The notes beneath the pieces were generated by a model. The model did no database searches and was not told where the DNA came from. It worked only from the letters and a program-made list of their open reading frames with translations. Of a DNA stretch of 45,778 bases, positions 1 to 10,200 are shown one piece after another (position 1 is the stretch's first letter; each line of letters starts with the position of its first letter). Source of the DNA: an uncultured Clostridium sp. (GTDB lineage Bacteria; Bacillota; Clostridia; TANB77; CAG-508); contig CAOJHH010000008.1 in assembly GCA_948436025.1 (NCBI GenBank), positions 1-45,778 of the forward strand, read 5' to 3'. Made by a program: the position numbers and the translations under genes.

Positions 1-336
1 TTATTATTTTCTGCTCTTCTTTGATTTCTTTTTGTTCTTGTCTTATTATTTTCTGCTCTTCTTTGATTTCTTTTTGTTCTTGTCTTATTATTTTCTGTTC
101 TTCTTTAATTTCTTTTTGTTCTTGTCTTATTATTTTCTGCTCTTCTTTGATTTCTTTTTGTTCTTGTCTTATTATTTTCTGTTCTTCTTTAATTTCTTTT
201 TGTTCTTGTCTTATTATTTTCTGCTCTTCTTTGATTTCTTTTTGTTCTTGTCTTATTATTTTCTGTTCTTCTTTAATTTCTTTTTGTTCTTGTCTTATTA
301 TTTTCTGTTCTTCTTTGATTTCTACAATATTCTGTT
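1..336. repeat. 42-bp in-frame tandem repeat, about eight copies
   Basis: Units start at 1, 43, 85, 127, 169, 211, 253 and 295 (the last is partial). The period is exactly 42 bp, so it keeps the minus-strand frame and encodes 14 residues. Two variants differ at two silent or conservative positions (CTGC with TTGA, CTGT with TTAA). From the second unit on they alternate, giving a higher-order 84-bp period. Confidence 0.95.
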
Positions 337-436
337 TCATCGCTTTGTGTTCTTCTCGGTTTTCTTCTTTTATAATATAAATTTCCTCTTTAATGTCTTT
401 TAATCCATCTAAAATTTGGACTAGCATTTTTTCCAT
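1..436 (-). CDS. Coiled-coil repeat protein, C-terminus beyond the window
   Basis: The reading frame opens at ATG 434-436, after the purine-rich AAGGA, and stays open to the left edge, so only the first 145 residues are visible. The first 47 residues (MEKMLVQILDGLKDIKEEI...) are not repetitive. After them comes a 14-residue unit, QEQKEIKEEQKIIR, repeated until the sequence ends. The composition is almost only Glu, Gln, Lys and Ile/Arg, which predicts a long charged coiled coil. There is no signal peptide or membrane segment in the visible part. I do not recognise a family. Such helices are often seen at the N-terminus of nuclease or phage-like proteins of gut Firmicutes, but nothing here proves a role. 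The cysteine- and phenylalanine-rich plus-strand frames over the same DNA are shadows of the repeat. Confidence 0.7.
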   Translation of the reverse strand, partial: MEKMLVQILDGLKDIKEEIYIIKEENREEHKAMKQNIVEIKEEQKIIRQEQKEIKEEQKIIRQEQKEIKEEQKIIRQEQKEIKEEQKIIRQEQKEIKEEQKIIRQEQKEIKEEQKIIRQEQKEIKEEQKIIRQEQKEIKEEQKII

Positions 437-619
437 ATTATCCTTCCTTTCTTCTTTCTTTTTTCCCTTTATTTTTTGGTTCCTAACATAAAAAATACTA
501 TCCTCCTTTTAAATGAGTTTCTCCCTTGTGAATAAGTATACTAAATTACAAAAAGAAAATCAATCCTTTTTTGACAAAAAATTTGATTTTCTTTCGACAA
601 TTTTCGCTAATTTTTTACT

Positions 620-2551
620 CTATTTTCCGTAATTCTGAATCTCTTCTTTTATCGTTTCCACAAAGGCAGAAACTTTTACAGCTCCAATATCCCCCTCTTT
701 TCTTGAGCGGACCCCTACTGTTTTTTCTTCCATTTCCTTTTGTCCTACCACTAACATATATGGCACCTTTTCTAGCTGTGCTTCACGAATTTTATAACCA
801 ATTTTCTCATTTCGGTCATCTAGCTCTACTCGAATTCCTTCTTTTTGCAATTGCTCGCAAACAGATTTTGCATATTCCATATGTGCATCGGTTATTGGTA
901 ATATTTTTACTTGCACTGGTGCAAGCCACATTGGAAAAGCACCTTTCGTTTCTTCAATTAAGAACGACAAGAAACGGTCAAACGTACCAAGAATTGCTCT
1001 ATGAATAACAACTGGTGTATGTTCTTTTCCATCTTCGCCTATATACGAAAGTTCAAACCTTCTTGGCAATAAGAAATCTAACTGACAAGTTGAAATGGTA
1101 ACATCATGTCCTAAGGCAGTTTTAATTTGTACATCTAATTTTGGTCCATAGAAAGCGGCTTCCCCTTCTGCTTCATAGAAATTAAGGTTTGCTTCTTTTA
1201 AAATCTCACGTAATTGTCCTTCTGCAGTATCCCACATTTCATCATCATCAAAATATTTCTCTTTATCACTTTTATCTCTTAACGATAAACGAAACGCATA
1301 TTCCTTAAATCCAAAATCTTGGTATACCGAAAGGATTAAATCGACCACTCGTTTAAATTCTTCTTTAATTTGATCTGGTCTTACAAATAAATGAGCATCG
1401 TTTTGGCACATTTGACGAACTCTTTCTAATCCGCAAACATTTCCACTTGCTTCATATCGAAAATCTGGTGCTAATTCACCAATTCGAATTGGTAAATCAC
1501 GATAAGAATGCATTTTGTTTTTATAAATTAACATATGATGTGGGCAATTCATAGGACGTAGTACCATTTCTTCATTTTCCATTTTCATGGCTGGAAACAT
1601 ATCTTCTTTATAATGGTCCCAATGTCCACTTGTTTTATATAATTCTACATTGGCAAGAGATGGTGTATATACATGGTTATACCCCATTTGTATTTCCTTA
1701 TCTTGGATGTATCGTTCCAAAATTCTTCTAACAGTTGCTCCTTTTGGTAAATACATTGGAAGACCCGAACCAACTAAACTATGTGTCATAAACAAGTCTA
1801 ATTCTTTTCCTAGTTTCCTGTGGTCTCTTTGCTTTGCTTCTTCTAATAATTGCAAATGTTCTTCTAAGCTACTTGCTTTGGGGAAAGAAATCGCATAAAT
1901 TCTTTGTAACATTTTGTTTTTTTCATTTCCTCTCCAATACGCACTAGAAGAAGTTAAAATTTTGACTGCTTTTATTTTTCCTGTACTCATTACATGAGGT
2001 CCTGCACAAAGGTCTGTAAATTCACCTTGTTTGTAAAAGGAAATCTCTTCTCCTTCTGGTAAGTCTTCAATTAATTCTACTTTATAGGCTTCCTTTTGTC
2101 CTTTCATAAAACGAATGGCATCTTCTCTTGGCATAGAAAATTTTTCAATCGGTAAATCTTCTTTGATAATTTTTTTCATTTCTTCTTCAATACGTGCTTT
2201 ATCTTCATCGGTAAACGGTGTTTCCACATCAAAATCATAGTAAAATCCATCATCAATGGCAGGTCCAATAGCAAGTTTTACCTCTGGAAACAACCTTTTT
2301 ACTGCTTGTGCCATAATGTGAGATGTCGTATGCCAATATGCTTTCTTACCATTTAAATCACTATCAAAAGTCAAAATATTTACACTTGCATCTTCTTCTA
2401 TCTTAAACCTTAAATCTTTTATTTCTCCATTTACCTCTGCTACTGTTGCCACTCTTGCTAGTCCTTCACTAATGTTTTTCGCAAGTTCTAATACCGATAT
2501 TCCAGCTTCTACTTCTTTTTTCGTTCCATCTTTTAAGGTAATCGTAATCAT
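620..2551 (-). CDS. thrS: Threonyl-tRNA synthetase
   Basis: Cytoplasmic class II synthetase that charges tRNA-Thr; 643 residues, the normal bacterial length. In order: a TGS domain (about 1-62), an editing domain with the HxxxH motif in WHTTSHIMAQ (about 73-77) and the second metal-site motif CAGPH (about 182), a catalytic core with the zinc-site Cys in MNCPHH and motif 2 in RYEASGNVCGLERVRQ, and a C-terminal anticodon-binding domain beginning APVQVKILPI. ATG 2549-2551 follows a strong AAGGAGG. A T-box leader and a consensus promoter lie directly upstream, so expression should respond to uncharged tRNA-Thr. It has no in-frame CGG codon, although CGG occurs five times out of frame. Confidence 0.98.
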   Translation of the reverse strand: MITITLKDGTKKEVEAGISVLELAKNISEGLARVATVAEVNGEIKDLRFKIEEDASVNILTFDSDLNGKKAYWHTTSHIMAQAVKRLFPEVKLAIGPAIDDGFYYDFDVETPFTDEDKARIEEEMKKIIKEDLPIEKFSMPREDAIRFMKGQKEAYKVELIEDLPEGEEISFYKQGEFTDLCAGPHVMSTGKIKAVKILTSSSAYWRGNEKNKMLQRIYAISFPKASSLEEHLQLLEEAKQRDHRKLGKELDLFMTHSLVGSGLPMYLPKGATVRRILERYIQDKEIQMGYNHVYTPSLANVELYKTSGHWDHYKEDMFPAMKMENEEMVLRPMNCPHHMLIYKNKMHSYRDLPIRIGELAPDFRYEASGNVCGLERVRQMCQNDAHLFVRPDQIKEEFKRVVDLILSVYQDFGFKEYAFRLSLRDKSDKEKYFDDDEMWDTAEGQLREILKEANLNFYEAEGEAAFYGPKLDVQIKTALGHDVTISTCQLDFLLPRRFELSYIGEDGKEHTPVVIHRAILGTFDRFLSFLIEETKGAFPMWLAPVQVKILPITDAHMEYAKSVCEQLQKEGIRVELDDRNEKIGYKIREAQLEKVPYMLVVGQKEMEEKTVGVRSRKEGDIGAVKVSAFVETIKEEIQNYGK

Positions 2552-2569
2552 AAAAATTCCTCCTTTTTT

Positions 2570-2804
2570 CGAACAAAAACACCCCTAGGTATTTTTGCTT
2601 TAATACCTAGGGGTGCATATTACACGGTTCCACCCTATTTTTTACTTCATTTTAGATGATAACGGCATCACCGTCTAGTTTTTCTAGAAACAATGAGGTA
2701 GTTTTTCAAAATCGTTTTCTTGTCACTGCTTTCAGCCTAAGGCAAATGACTCTCTAAAAGAAACCTTATTTTTACTTTGTCTCATTTTTGTTTTTCTTAT
2801 CTAC
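2570..2804 (-). promoter_or_regulatory. T-box leader of thrS
   Basis: On the minus strand the leader has the AGAGAG motif of stem I, the T-box sequence AGGGTGGAACCGTG at 2623-2636, and a terminator hairpin at 2580-2615 (CACCCCTAGGTATT pairing with ATACCTAGGGGTG) followed by U residues. In the specifier region the sequence ACTACC (2697-2702) offers ACC or ACT, both threonine codons. Base-paired GAGACAA/TTGTTTC closes stem I. Uncharged tRNA-Thr would stabilise the antiterminator and allow thrS transcription. Confidence 0.93.
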
Positions 2805-2810
2805 ATTATT

Positions 2811-2839
2811 ATCATATACTCTTTTTCCTTATTTGTCAA
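2811..2839 (-). promoter_or_regulatory. Sigma-A promoter of the thrS T-box transcript
   Basis: Minus-strand -35 TTGACA (2834-2839) and -10 TATGAT (2811-2816) are separated by 17 nt, immediately upstream of the T-box leader. Confidence 0.85.
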
Positions 2840-2867
2840 TTGGTTTTTTAGGTAATTTTATACCATT

Positions 2868-3068
2868 TTATAACAAACTAATTTGATTTACTTGTCTTTG
2901 TAATACCTTAACTTCTTCTTGCAATTTTGTTACCTCTTCTTGTTTTTCAAAATTGTGCACAAAATATCCTACCACAAATCCTAATATGAACATTCCCACT
3001 ACTAAAAGCACACTTTTAATCCATTGTTCTTTTTGATACATTTCCTTATCATATATTTTCATTTCCAT
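2868..3068 (-). CDS. Small single-pass membrane protein with coiled-coil tail
   Basis: 66 residues. A charged N-terminus (about 1-16) is followed by one hydrophobic segment (about 17-40, IKSVLLVVGMFILGFVVGYF) and a C-terminal heptad-like stretch (EEVTKLQEEVKVLQRQVNQI). The layout resembles small bitopic proteins with a self-associating tail, but no family is recognised. ATG at 3066-3068 follows AAAGGAATTAGT. It sits between thrS and pgi and is probably expressed on its own or from the pgi transcript. It contains no catalytic or metal-binding motif. Confidence 0.6.
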   Translation of the reverse strand: MEMKIYDKEMYQKEQWIKSVLLVVGMFILGFVVGYFVHNFEKQEEVTKLQEEVKVLQRQVNQISLL

Positions 3069-3112
3069 ACTAATTCCTTTCTTTTCTCGCTTTGTTCCAC
3101 AAAAGCGATTTC

Positions 3113-4417
3113 TTATTTTCTCTCGTATCCTGGTTTTCCAAGAAGTCTGAACATATTTTTTTTGTATTCTTCTACTCCCGGTTGATTAAATGGATTAACT
3201 CCTAATAGTTTACCAGAAATGGCACAGGCTAATTCAAAAAAGTAAATTAAACTTCCAATCGTTTCTTCCTCTAATTTCTCTAAATAAAGGATAATATTTG
3301 GTACTCCACCAGTTACATGTGCTTCAATCGTTCCCTCCATTGCTTTTTTATTCACAAAATCTAATGTTTTTCCTGCTACAAAATTCATACCATCTAAATT
3401 ATCTTCATCTTGCTTTATGGTAATATCCATTTCTGGTTCATCAATTGCAAGAACTGTTTCAAATAAATTACGTCTTCCTTGTTGAATATATTGTCCCATA
3501 GAGTGTAAGTCTGTTGTAAAATCGACTCCAACTGGAAAAATTCCTTTCCCCTCTTTTCCTTCGCTTTCTCCATATAATTGTTTCCACCATTCGGTAAAAT
3601 AATGTAGCTTTGGTTCATAGTTTACTAATATTTCAATATTTTTGTCCTTTTTATATAAAATATTACGAAGTACCGCATATTTATAGCACTCGTTGTACTT
3701 TAAGTTTTCTTCTTTGTACTTATCCTCTGCAATTTTAGCTCCTAACATTAGTTTATCAATATCCATTCCCGCTACTGCAATTGGAAGTAGTCCTACTGCC
3801 GTTAATACAGAATATCGTCCACCTACATTATCTGGAATAACAAATGTCTCATATCCTTCCTCATTTCCTAATGTTTTTAAGGCTCCTTTTTCTTTATCGG
3901 TTGTTACATAAATTCTTTTTCTAGCTTCTTCTATTCCATACTTACTTTCCAAAAACTCACGAAAAACTCGAAAAGCAATGGCTGGTTCTGTTGTTGTTCC
4001 CGATTTTGAAATCACATTAATAGAAACATTTTTATTGCTAATCTTGTCAATCACATCGTTTAAATAGTTTGAGCTTAAGTTATTTCCTGCATATACAATT
4101 TCTGGGCAATTTTCTTTATGATGACAAAACGAAGAAGTTAAGCTTTCAATTACTGCTCTTGCACCTAAATAAGAACCTCCAATTCCAATGCACAATAATA
4201 CATCCGAATCTTTTTGTATCTTTTTAGCTGCTTGTTTTATTCTTGAAAACTCTTCTTTATCATAAGAAGTTGGTAAGTGAAGCCAACCTAAAAATTCTTT
4301 TTCATCCTTTGCTTTTTCATGTAATTCATCATGAATTCTTTTTACTTCATCTCTATACTCTAATATATCTTCTACTGGAATACTGGTATTCTTATCATCT
4401 AATTTAATATATGACAT
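3113..4417 (-). CDS. pgi: Glucose-6-phosphate isomerase
   Basis: Cytoplasmic enzyme interconverting glucose-6-phosphate and fructose-6-phosphate in glycolysis. 434 residues, matching the short clostridial/Bacillus type rather than the about 550-residue proteobacterial type. Visible motifs: [12 protein letters not shown] (about 83), the sugar-phosphate-binding [11 protein letters not shown] (about 140), [14 protein letters not shown] (about 200), VTGGVPN and the C-terminal [13 protein letters not shown] containing the conserved lysine. ATG 4415-4417 follows AAAGGAGAG. No in-frame CGG, although CGG occurs six times out of frame. Confidence 0.97.
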   Translation of the reverse strand: MSYIKLDDKNTSIPVEDILEYRDEVKRIHDELHEKAKDEKEFLGWLHLPTSYDKEEFSRIKQAAKKIQKDSDVLLCIGIGGSYLGARAVIESLTSSFCHHKENCPEIVYAGNNLSSNYLNDVIDKISNKNVSINVISKSGTTTEPAIAFRVFREFLESKYGIEEARKRIYVTTDKEKGALKTLGNEEGYETFVIPDNVGGRYSVLTAVGLLPIAVAGMDIDKLMLGAKIAEDKYKEENLKYNECYKYAVLRNILYKKDKNIEILVNYEPKLHYFTEWWKQLYGESEGKEGKGIFPVGVDFTTDLHSMGQYIQQGRRNLFETVLAIDEPEMDITIKQDEDNLDGMNFVAGKTLDFVNKKAMEGTIEAHVTGGVPNIILYLEKLEEETIGSLIYFFELACAISGKLLGVNPFNQPGVEEYKKNMFRLLGKPGYERK

Positions 4418-4495
4418 ACTTTTCTCTCCTTTACTTTTGTATTATATGTCTATTCTATAATATCTATTTCGCTTATGCAATATTTTTTCTATTTT

Positions 4496-6002
4496 TTATT
4501 CCACAATTTCCAAATCAAAATAAAACTCTACTCCATCCTCTACGTTGGATACCCCGTACTCTTTTTTGTAATTATGCATAATCGCTTTTACAAGCGACAA
4601 TCCTATTCCTGTGCCTCCGGTCTTCTCTGTTTCTAGACTCGTCTACTTTATAAAAACGATTCCAAATTCTTGCTAGGTTTTCTTCTTTAATGGGTTCTCC
4701 TGTGTTAAATACATAAATACGTGCTGTGCCTTGCTCCTGGTTTTGTTCGATTCGTATTTGTATCATTTTCTTTCCACTTTTTTCGGTGGCGTGTTTAATG
4801 GCATTAGTAAAATAGTTCGTAACCACTTGCTCTATATAGAAGTCGTCTGCTAATACGACCACTGGTTCTGTTTGTGAGAAGTTAACTTCAATTTGTTTTT
4901 CTTCTAGCATTACTTTGGATTTTCTTATCACTTCTCTTATTAGCTCACATATGTCGAATTCTTTGTTGTTAAATTCTCTTTTTCCATATTCTAGTTTCAT
5001 AAGTTCTAATAATTGTGCCACTAGTTTATCCATTTTGTTGGCTTCGTCTAAAATAACTTCTGCATAGAATTTTCGGTTTTCGTCGTCTGTGTTGACGTTT
5101 TCGATAAGTCCTTCGGAATAGCCTTGTATTAAGGCGATTGGTGTTTTTAGTTCGTGAGACACATCAGAAATAAATTGTTTTCTCATTTCGTCTATTTTGG
5201 ATTTTTCTTCGATATCTTTTTCTAGTTCGATATTGCTATCTCGCAAACGATTGATGGTTTTTTCTAGTTTATCGGACATGGTATTAATGCTTTTTCCAAG
5301 TTCGTTAATTTCGTCGTCTGTATCGGTTACACCATATTTATGGCTAAAGTCTAGTTTTGACATTTTATTGGCAATTGCGTTTAGTTCTAGAATTGGAGAG
5401 GTAAATCGCCTCGAAATAAAGGATACGACGATTCCTCCAATTAAAATAGTAAATCCTCCAATTAGGTATAAGAAATTATTGGAAATGTTAACACTTTCCC
5501 TAATTGATGCAAAGGGCATTCTTATATATAACTGGTAGCCATTGTTTAGTTTAGCACTAAACATCAAAAAGGTGATACCATTGCTTTTGTCTTCAAATTT
5601 TCGAATGATGACTTTGTCATTTTTATAAACAATGTTTTTTCTTTGTTGTAGTACGCTTGTATTAATGGCATTTAGTTCTTTGATGCTCGATAAAAAGTCT
5701 CGGTTAGTAGAATATACACTAATATTATTTTCACTTTGAATGAGTATGTCGAAATTGTTATTAATGGCTGCTTTTTCTAGTTCTAATTCAATTACTGTGC
5801 TATCGGTTTGTTCTTGGATATAATAGTTATTTATCCTTTCATAGATGGAGTTTAGTGTTTTCATTTTGGTGTATAAATAAAAGGATTCTAGTACAAAGTT
5901 ATTGGTTAGAATTAAGAAGGCAATGATGATAATAACGACAATACAAAGTGTTAAAAATAGTTTTATTCGAATGGATTTAAATTTTTCTTTTATATGCTCC
6001 AT
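4496..6002 (-). CDS. Sensor histidine kinase; full length needs a +1 shift at CGGA
   Basis: Membrane sensor kinase paired with the adjacent response regulator; start and regulator stop are directly adjacent. Visible order: TM1 (about 13-33), extracytoplasmic sensor (about 34-177), TM2 (about 178-198), HAMP linker, HisKA with phospho-acceptor His in FISDVSHELKTPI, then the N box NYFTNAIKHA. At 4617-4619 an in-frame CGG is followed by A. Read straight, the frame ends in a meaningless tail at 4572. Skipping the C gives GGTGIGLSLVKAIMHNY, the expected G box, and a stop at 4496-4498, for 501 residues. Without the shift the ATP-binding domain is cut in its glycine-rich loop. No other in-frame CGG occurs in the gene. 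Genuine recoding or a one-base artefact are the alternatives. Confidence 0.88.
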
Positions 6003-6692
6003 TTATTTTTTCACCTCAAATTTATATCCTACACCTCTCATAGTTTCAATGTATTTTCCTCGTTTTCCTAGTTTGTGTCTTATTTTTTTGATATGGCTAT
6101 CAATGGTTCTGGAATCGCCGTAATAGTCGTAGTTCCATACATTGTTTAATATTTTGTCTCTGGATAAGGCAATACCTTGGTTATCCATTAAATATTTTAG
6201 TAGCTCATATTCACGAAGACTCATATCAACTTCCTTGCCATCTACTTTTACAGTTCTTCCATCAATATCAATTTCAATGCCACCGTAATCTTTTACTTCG
6301 TTTTTACTTCCTCTGGTTCGGTTTAAAATGGCTTCTACTCTAGCAACCAATATCTTAGGGCTAAAGGGTTTTGAAATGTATTCATCAACTCCTAGTTCAA
6401 ATCCAAATAGTTCGTCTTGTTCCTCTCCTCTAGCAGTTAGCATAATAATGGGCACCTTCGATTCTTGTCTAATTTGCCTTAACACCGACCAACCATCTAA
6501 CTTTGGCATCATTACATCTAACAAAATAAGCCCAATTTCCTTTTGGTTTTCTTGGTAAACCTCTAAGGCCTTTTCGCCATCTTCTGCTTCTAACACGCAA
6601 AACTCTTTTTGCACCAAAAAATCTTTAATTAATTTTCGCATTCTCGATTCATCATCTACTACCAATACGGTTACATTATTCACATTTCTCAC
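6003..6692 (-). CDS. OmpR/PhoB-family response regulator
   Basis: 229 residues, usual length. The receiver domain (about 8-120) has the acidic pair in VVDDESRMRK, the phospho-acceptor Asp in LLDVMMPKLDGW (about 58) and the Lys of EYISKPFSP (about 109). A winged-helix DNA-binding domain follows (about 135-227), with SRTIDSHIKKIRHKLG and the terminal MRGVGYKFE typical of OmpR proteins. It is first in a two-gene operon with the kinase; the kinase ATG begins right after its stop codon. It should bind direct repeats near its targets when phosphorylated; the signal sensed is unknown. Confidence 0.95.
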   Translation of the reverse strand: MRNVNNVTVLVVDDESRMRKLIKDFLVQKEFCVLEAEDGEKALEVYQENQKEIGLILLDVMMPKLDGWSVLRQIRQESKVPIIMLTARGEEQDELFGFELGVDEYISKPFSPKILVARVEAILNRTRGSKNEVKDYGGIEIDIDGRTVKVDGKEVDMSLREYELLKYLMDNQGIALSRDKILNNVWNYDYYGDSRTIDSHIKKIRHKLGKRGKYIETMRGVGYKFEVKK

Positions 6693-6777
6693 TCCCGTTT
6701 TATAATAATTATTATATATTATAGCTATTATTTGTGTCTAGTCTGTGAAATTTATAACATAATATTTATGACATAGA

Positions 6778-6808
6778 AAAACTATCCACGGTGGTAATGG
6801 ATAGTCTT
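6778..6808 (-). terminator. Intrinsic terminator of the gene at 6811
   Basis: Minus strand: ACTATCCA, short loop, TGGATAGT, then TTTTTCT. Confidence 0.7.
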
Positions 6809-6810
6809 TG

Positions 6811-7044
6811 TTAAAATGACATATCTTCACTTATCGTCATAGTATCTACAACTCTGTCAATTTTAGCAGTTATATACAATGGTGTTTCGTCTTCAAGAAA
6901 AGCATACAAATAAACCTTTTCATCTCCAACGTGATTGAATTTAACTCTTTTGACCTCTTTGTTGTATCTCTTTTTAATTTCTTCGGATATTTCTCCTATA
7001 ATCCGCTTTTTCTCTCTTGGAAACAAAATATTTATTTTTATCAT
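6811..7044 (-). CDS. Small uncharacterised protein
   Basis: I start it at ATG 7042-7044 because AGGAGGC lies about 6 nt upstream; an in-frame ATG at 7089 has no ribosome-binding site. It then has 77 residues: MIKINILFPREKKRIIGEI..., a basic helix, and a predicted beta-rich C-terminal half. There is no signal peptide, membrane segment or metal motif, and I do not recognise a family. It is a single gene with its own terminator, lying between the two-component operon and dnaE. Confidence 0.55.
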   Translation of the reverse strand: MIKINILFPREKKRIIGEISEEIKKRYNKEVKRVKFNHVGDEKVYLYAFLEDETPLYITAKIDRVVDTMTISEDMSF

Positions 7045-7214
7045 CCAATAGCCTCCTAAAAATAGTTTGGAATTTGTTAAAGCAACCACCCTACTCTAAC
7101 GTGTACAATATAATGATGCAATCCATCATTACTCTATATTATAGCACATATTTATCCTTTTTGCAAAATTCATCTCTTCATCATCCCTCTTATATCATTT
7201 CATCTTTTACTCCC

Positions 7215-10200
7215 TCATTTTTCTTCGATACTTACCCTTTGGTTTCCCACAATTTCTTCAAATTGTGCTTTTATTTCTTCGGTTAGGTAAATTCCTCCGC
7301 ATGGTTTTTGGTTTTCTTTTTCTTTTACGAAAATGGCGATGTTGTTTTTGTCACCGGAAAAGAATTTGATGGCTCCTCTTAGTTTTTGTTTGGTTTGTTC
7401 TTCTAGGTCTGTGATGTCTATGATAAATTGTTTGTTTTTCTTTTCTCCAAATTCGGTGATACGATTTGCTACAATTTTGGTGTCTTCGTCTTCTCTTATG
7501 CTTAAACGTCCTTCGATGACGACAATTTTGTCGTTTAATAGAATGTCCGAACAGGTTTGGTAGCAGTTTTCAAATAGGATAATTTCGGCTTGTCCATATA
7601 AATCTTCTACGGTTAGGAAAGCCATAATTTTATTCGTTTTGGTGTATTTTTTCTTAACACTACTAATAATTCCAGCAAATTTGACGTTTTTCCCGTCTTT
7701 AAATTCTGGCATATTTGCTTGCATTTCTGTGTTTTCCTCTTCTTCATGTAGTTTTCGCATTTGCATGGTATTAATATTAGTTTGTTTTTCGATTTGCTCT
7801 CTTAGGTTGTCTAAGGGATGACCCGATATATATAAGCCTAACATTTCTTTTTCCATGGATAATAGTTCACGTTTGGAATATTCTTTTAGGGTTTGATAGC
7901 TATATTTGATGTCACTCATCACATTATCTTCTGGTGCTAAATCGAACATCGTCACTTGTCCTTGTAACATTTTTTTAGAAGCACTAGAAATGGTGTCAAT
8001 AATATTTTCAAAAGATGCCATAAGGGTACTTCTGGTTTGCTCAAATTCATCAAACGCTCCTGCTTTTATTAAACTTTCAATACACTTTTTATTGACTGCC
8101 TCTTCTTGCATTCGTTCACAAAAATCGGTAAAACTGGTAAATGGTCCGTTTTGTTCTCTTTCTTTTACAATACTATCTACTGCAGCAATTCCTACGTTTT
8201 TAATACTTCCCATACCAAAGCGAATTTTACCATTATCCACCGTAAATTTCGTAAAGCTCTTGTTAATATCTGGTCTTAAAATTTCAATATGTAACCTTTT
8301 ACATTCATCAATATAGGCTGGTACTTTATCTAGGTTTCCTAAAAAACTATTTAGGGTTGCTGCTAATAATTCCTCTGGATAGTAGGTTTTTAAATATGCC
8401 GTTCGGTAAGATACCACAGCATATGCTGCTGCATGTGACTTATTAAACGCATATTTGGCAAATTCCGCCATTTCATCAAAAATCTTATTGGCAGATACTT
8501 CATCAATGCCATTTCGAATACAACCCGGAATTTCTACTTCTCCGTTTTCATCTACTTTTCCATAAATGAAATATTCTCTTTCTTTTGCCATAACATCTAG
8601 TTTCTTTTTTCCCATGGCACGCCTTACAAGGTCTGCTCGTCCTAGGGAATATCCTGCTAAGTCTCTTACAATTTGCATAACTTGTTCTTGGTATACCATA
8701 CAACCATAGGTAACGTTTAAAATTGGCTCTAGCGATGGGTGCGTATATACCGCATGTTCTGGGTCTAATTTGTTTTTAATGTATCTTGGGATTTGGTCCA
8801 TTGGCCCAGGTCGATACAAAGAAACCCCTGCAATAATATCTTCTAGGCTATCTGGTTTTAGTTCTTTCATAAAGTTTGTCATTCCTTGTGACTCAAACTG
8901 GAAGATACCACTCGATTCTCCATTTGCCCATAATTTATATACTTTTGGGTCATTCATCTTTTCATCAAATGTAACATCAATTCCTCTATTTTGCTTTACT
9001 AAGTTAATGGCGTCTTGAATAACGGTTAAGGTGCGTAGTCCCAAAAAGTCCATTTTTAAAAGACCTAATTCTTCTAGGGTTGTCATGATAAATTGTGTGG
9101 TAATAGAACCATCTTTGGTATTTACATACAATGGCACATAGTTTACAACTGGATCTTTGGTAATAACAACCCCACAAGCATGTGTCGATGCCTGTCTTGG
9201 CATTCCTTCTAATGCCATGGCAATGTCTAATACTTGTTTGGTTTGGGCATTTGATTCATACAATTCTCGTAATTCTCGGTTTTGTTCTAAAGCTTTTGGA
9301 ATAGTAATATGCAATTCATTTGGTATCATTTTTGCTAATTTATCAGCATCTTGATAGGGAATGTCTAACACTCTTCCTACATCTCGAATAACCATTCTTG
9401 CTGCCATGGTTCCAAAGGTAATAATTTGAGATACATGGTCATGGCCGTATTTATGGCATACATAATCGATGACTTCGTCTCTTCTTTCATAACAAAAATC
9501 AACGTCAAAATCCGGCATGCTCACTCTTTCTGGGTTTAAGAAACGTTCAAATAGGAGATTATATTGAATTGGGTCAATATCGGTAATACCTATCGCATAA
9601 GCTAAAATAGAGCCTGCTCCAGAACCACGACCCGGTCCTACTGGAATTCCTACGGATTTGGCATAATGAATATAATCCCATACAATTAAGTAATAATCTA
9701 CATATCCCATTTTATGAATAACACTTAATTCATAATCGGCTCTATCTAAAATCTCTTTTCCTGGATTTTCTCCATAACGAATTTTGATTCCATCATCACA
9801 TAATTTTTTTAGGTAATCGTAATGGGTTTTATAACCTTCTGGTACCTCATAATTTGGTAAAATGGTATGTCCAAATTCAAATTCGACGTTACACTTTTTG
9901 GCAATTTTAACTGTGTTTTCAATTGCTTCTGGAATGTTACTAAAAAAATCTGCCATTTCTTCACTGGTTTTTAAATACAATTCTTCGGTTTCAAAACGCA
10001 TACGTTCTTCATCTTTCATCTTTTTTCCAGTTTGAATACATAATAATACTTCATGGTTATAGGCATCTTCTTTTCTTGAATAATGGGCATCATTGGTTGC
10101 CACCAATGGGATGTCTAGTTCACGAGATAAGGCAATTAATTTTTGGTTTGCTAAGGCTTGTTCCCTAATTCCATTGTTTTGTACTTCTAAGTAATAATCC

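Noticed and set aside
21..403. Plus-strand ORFs rich in Phe, Ser, Cys and Tyr
   Set aside because: They are antisense shadows of the 42-bp repeat; the minus strand has a start, a ribosome-binding site and a plausible coiled coil.
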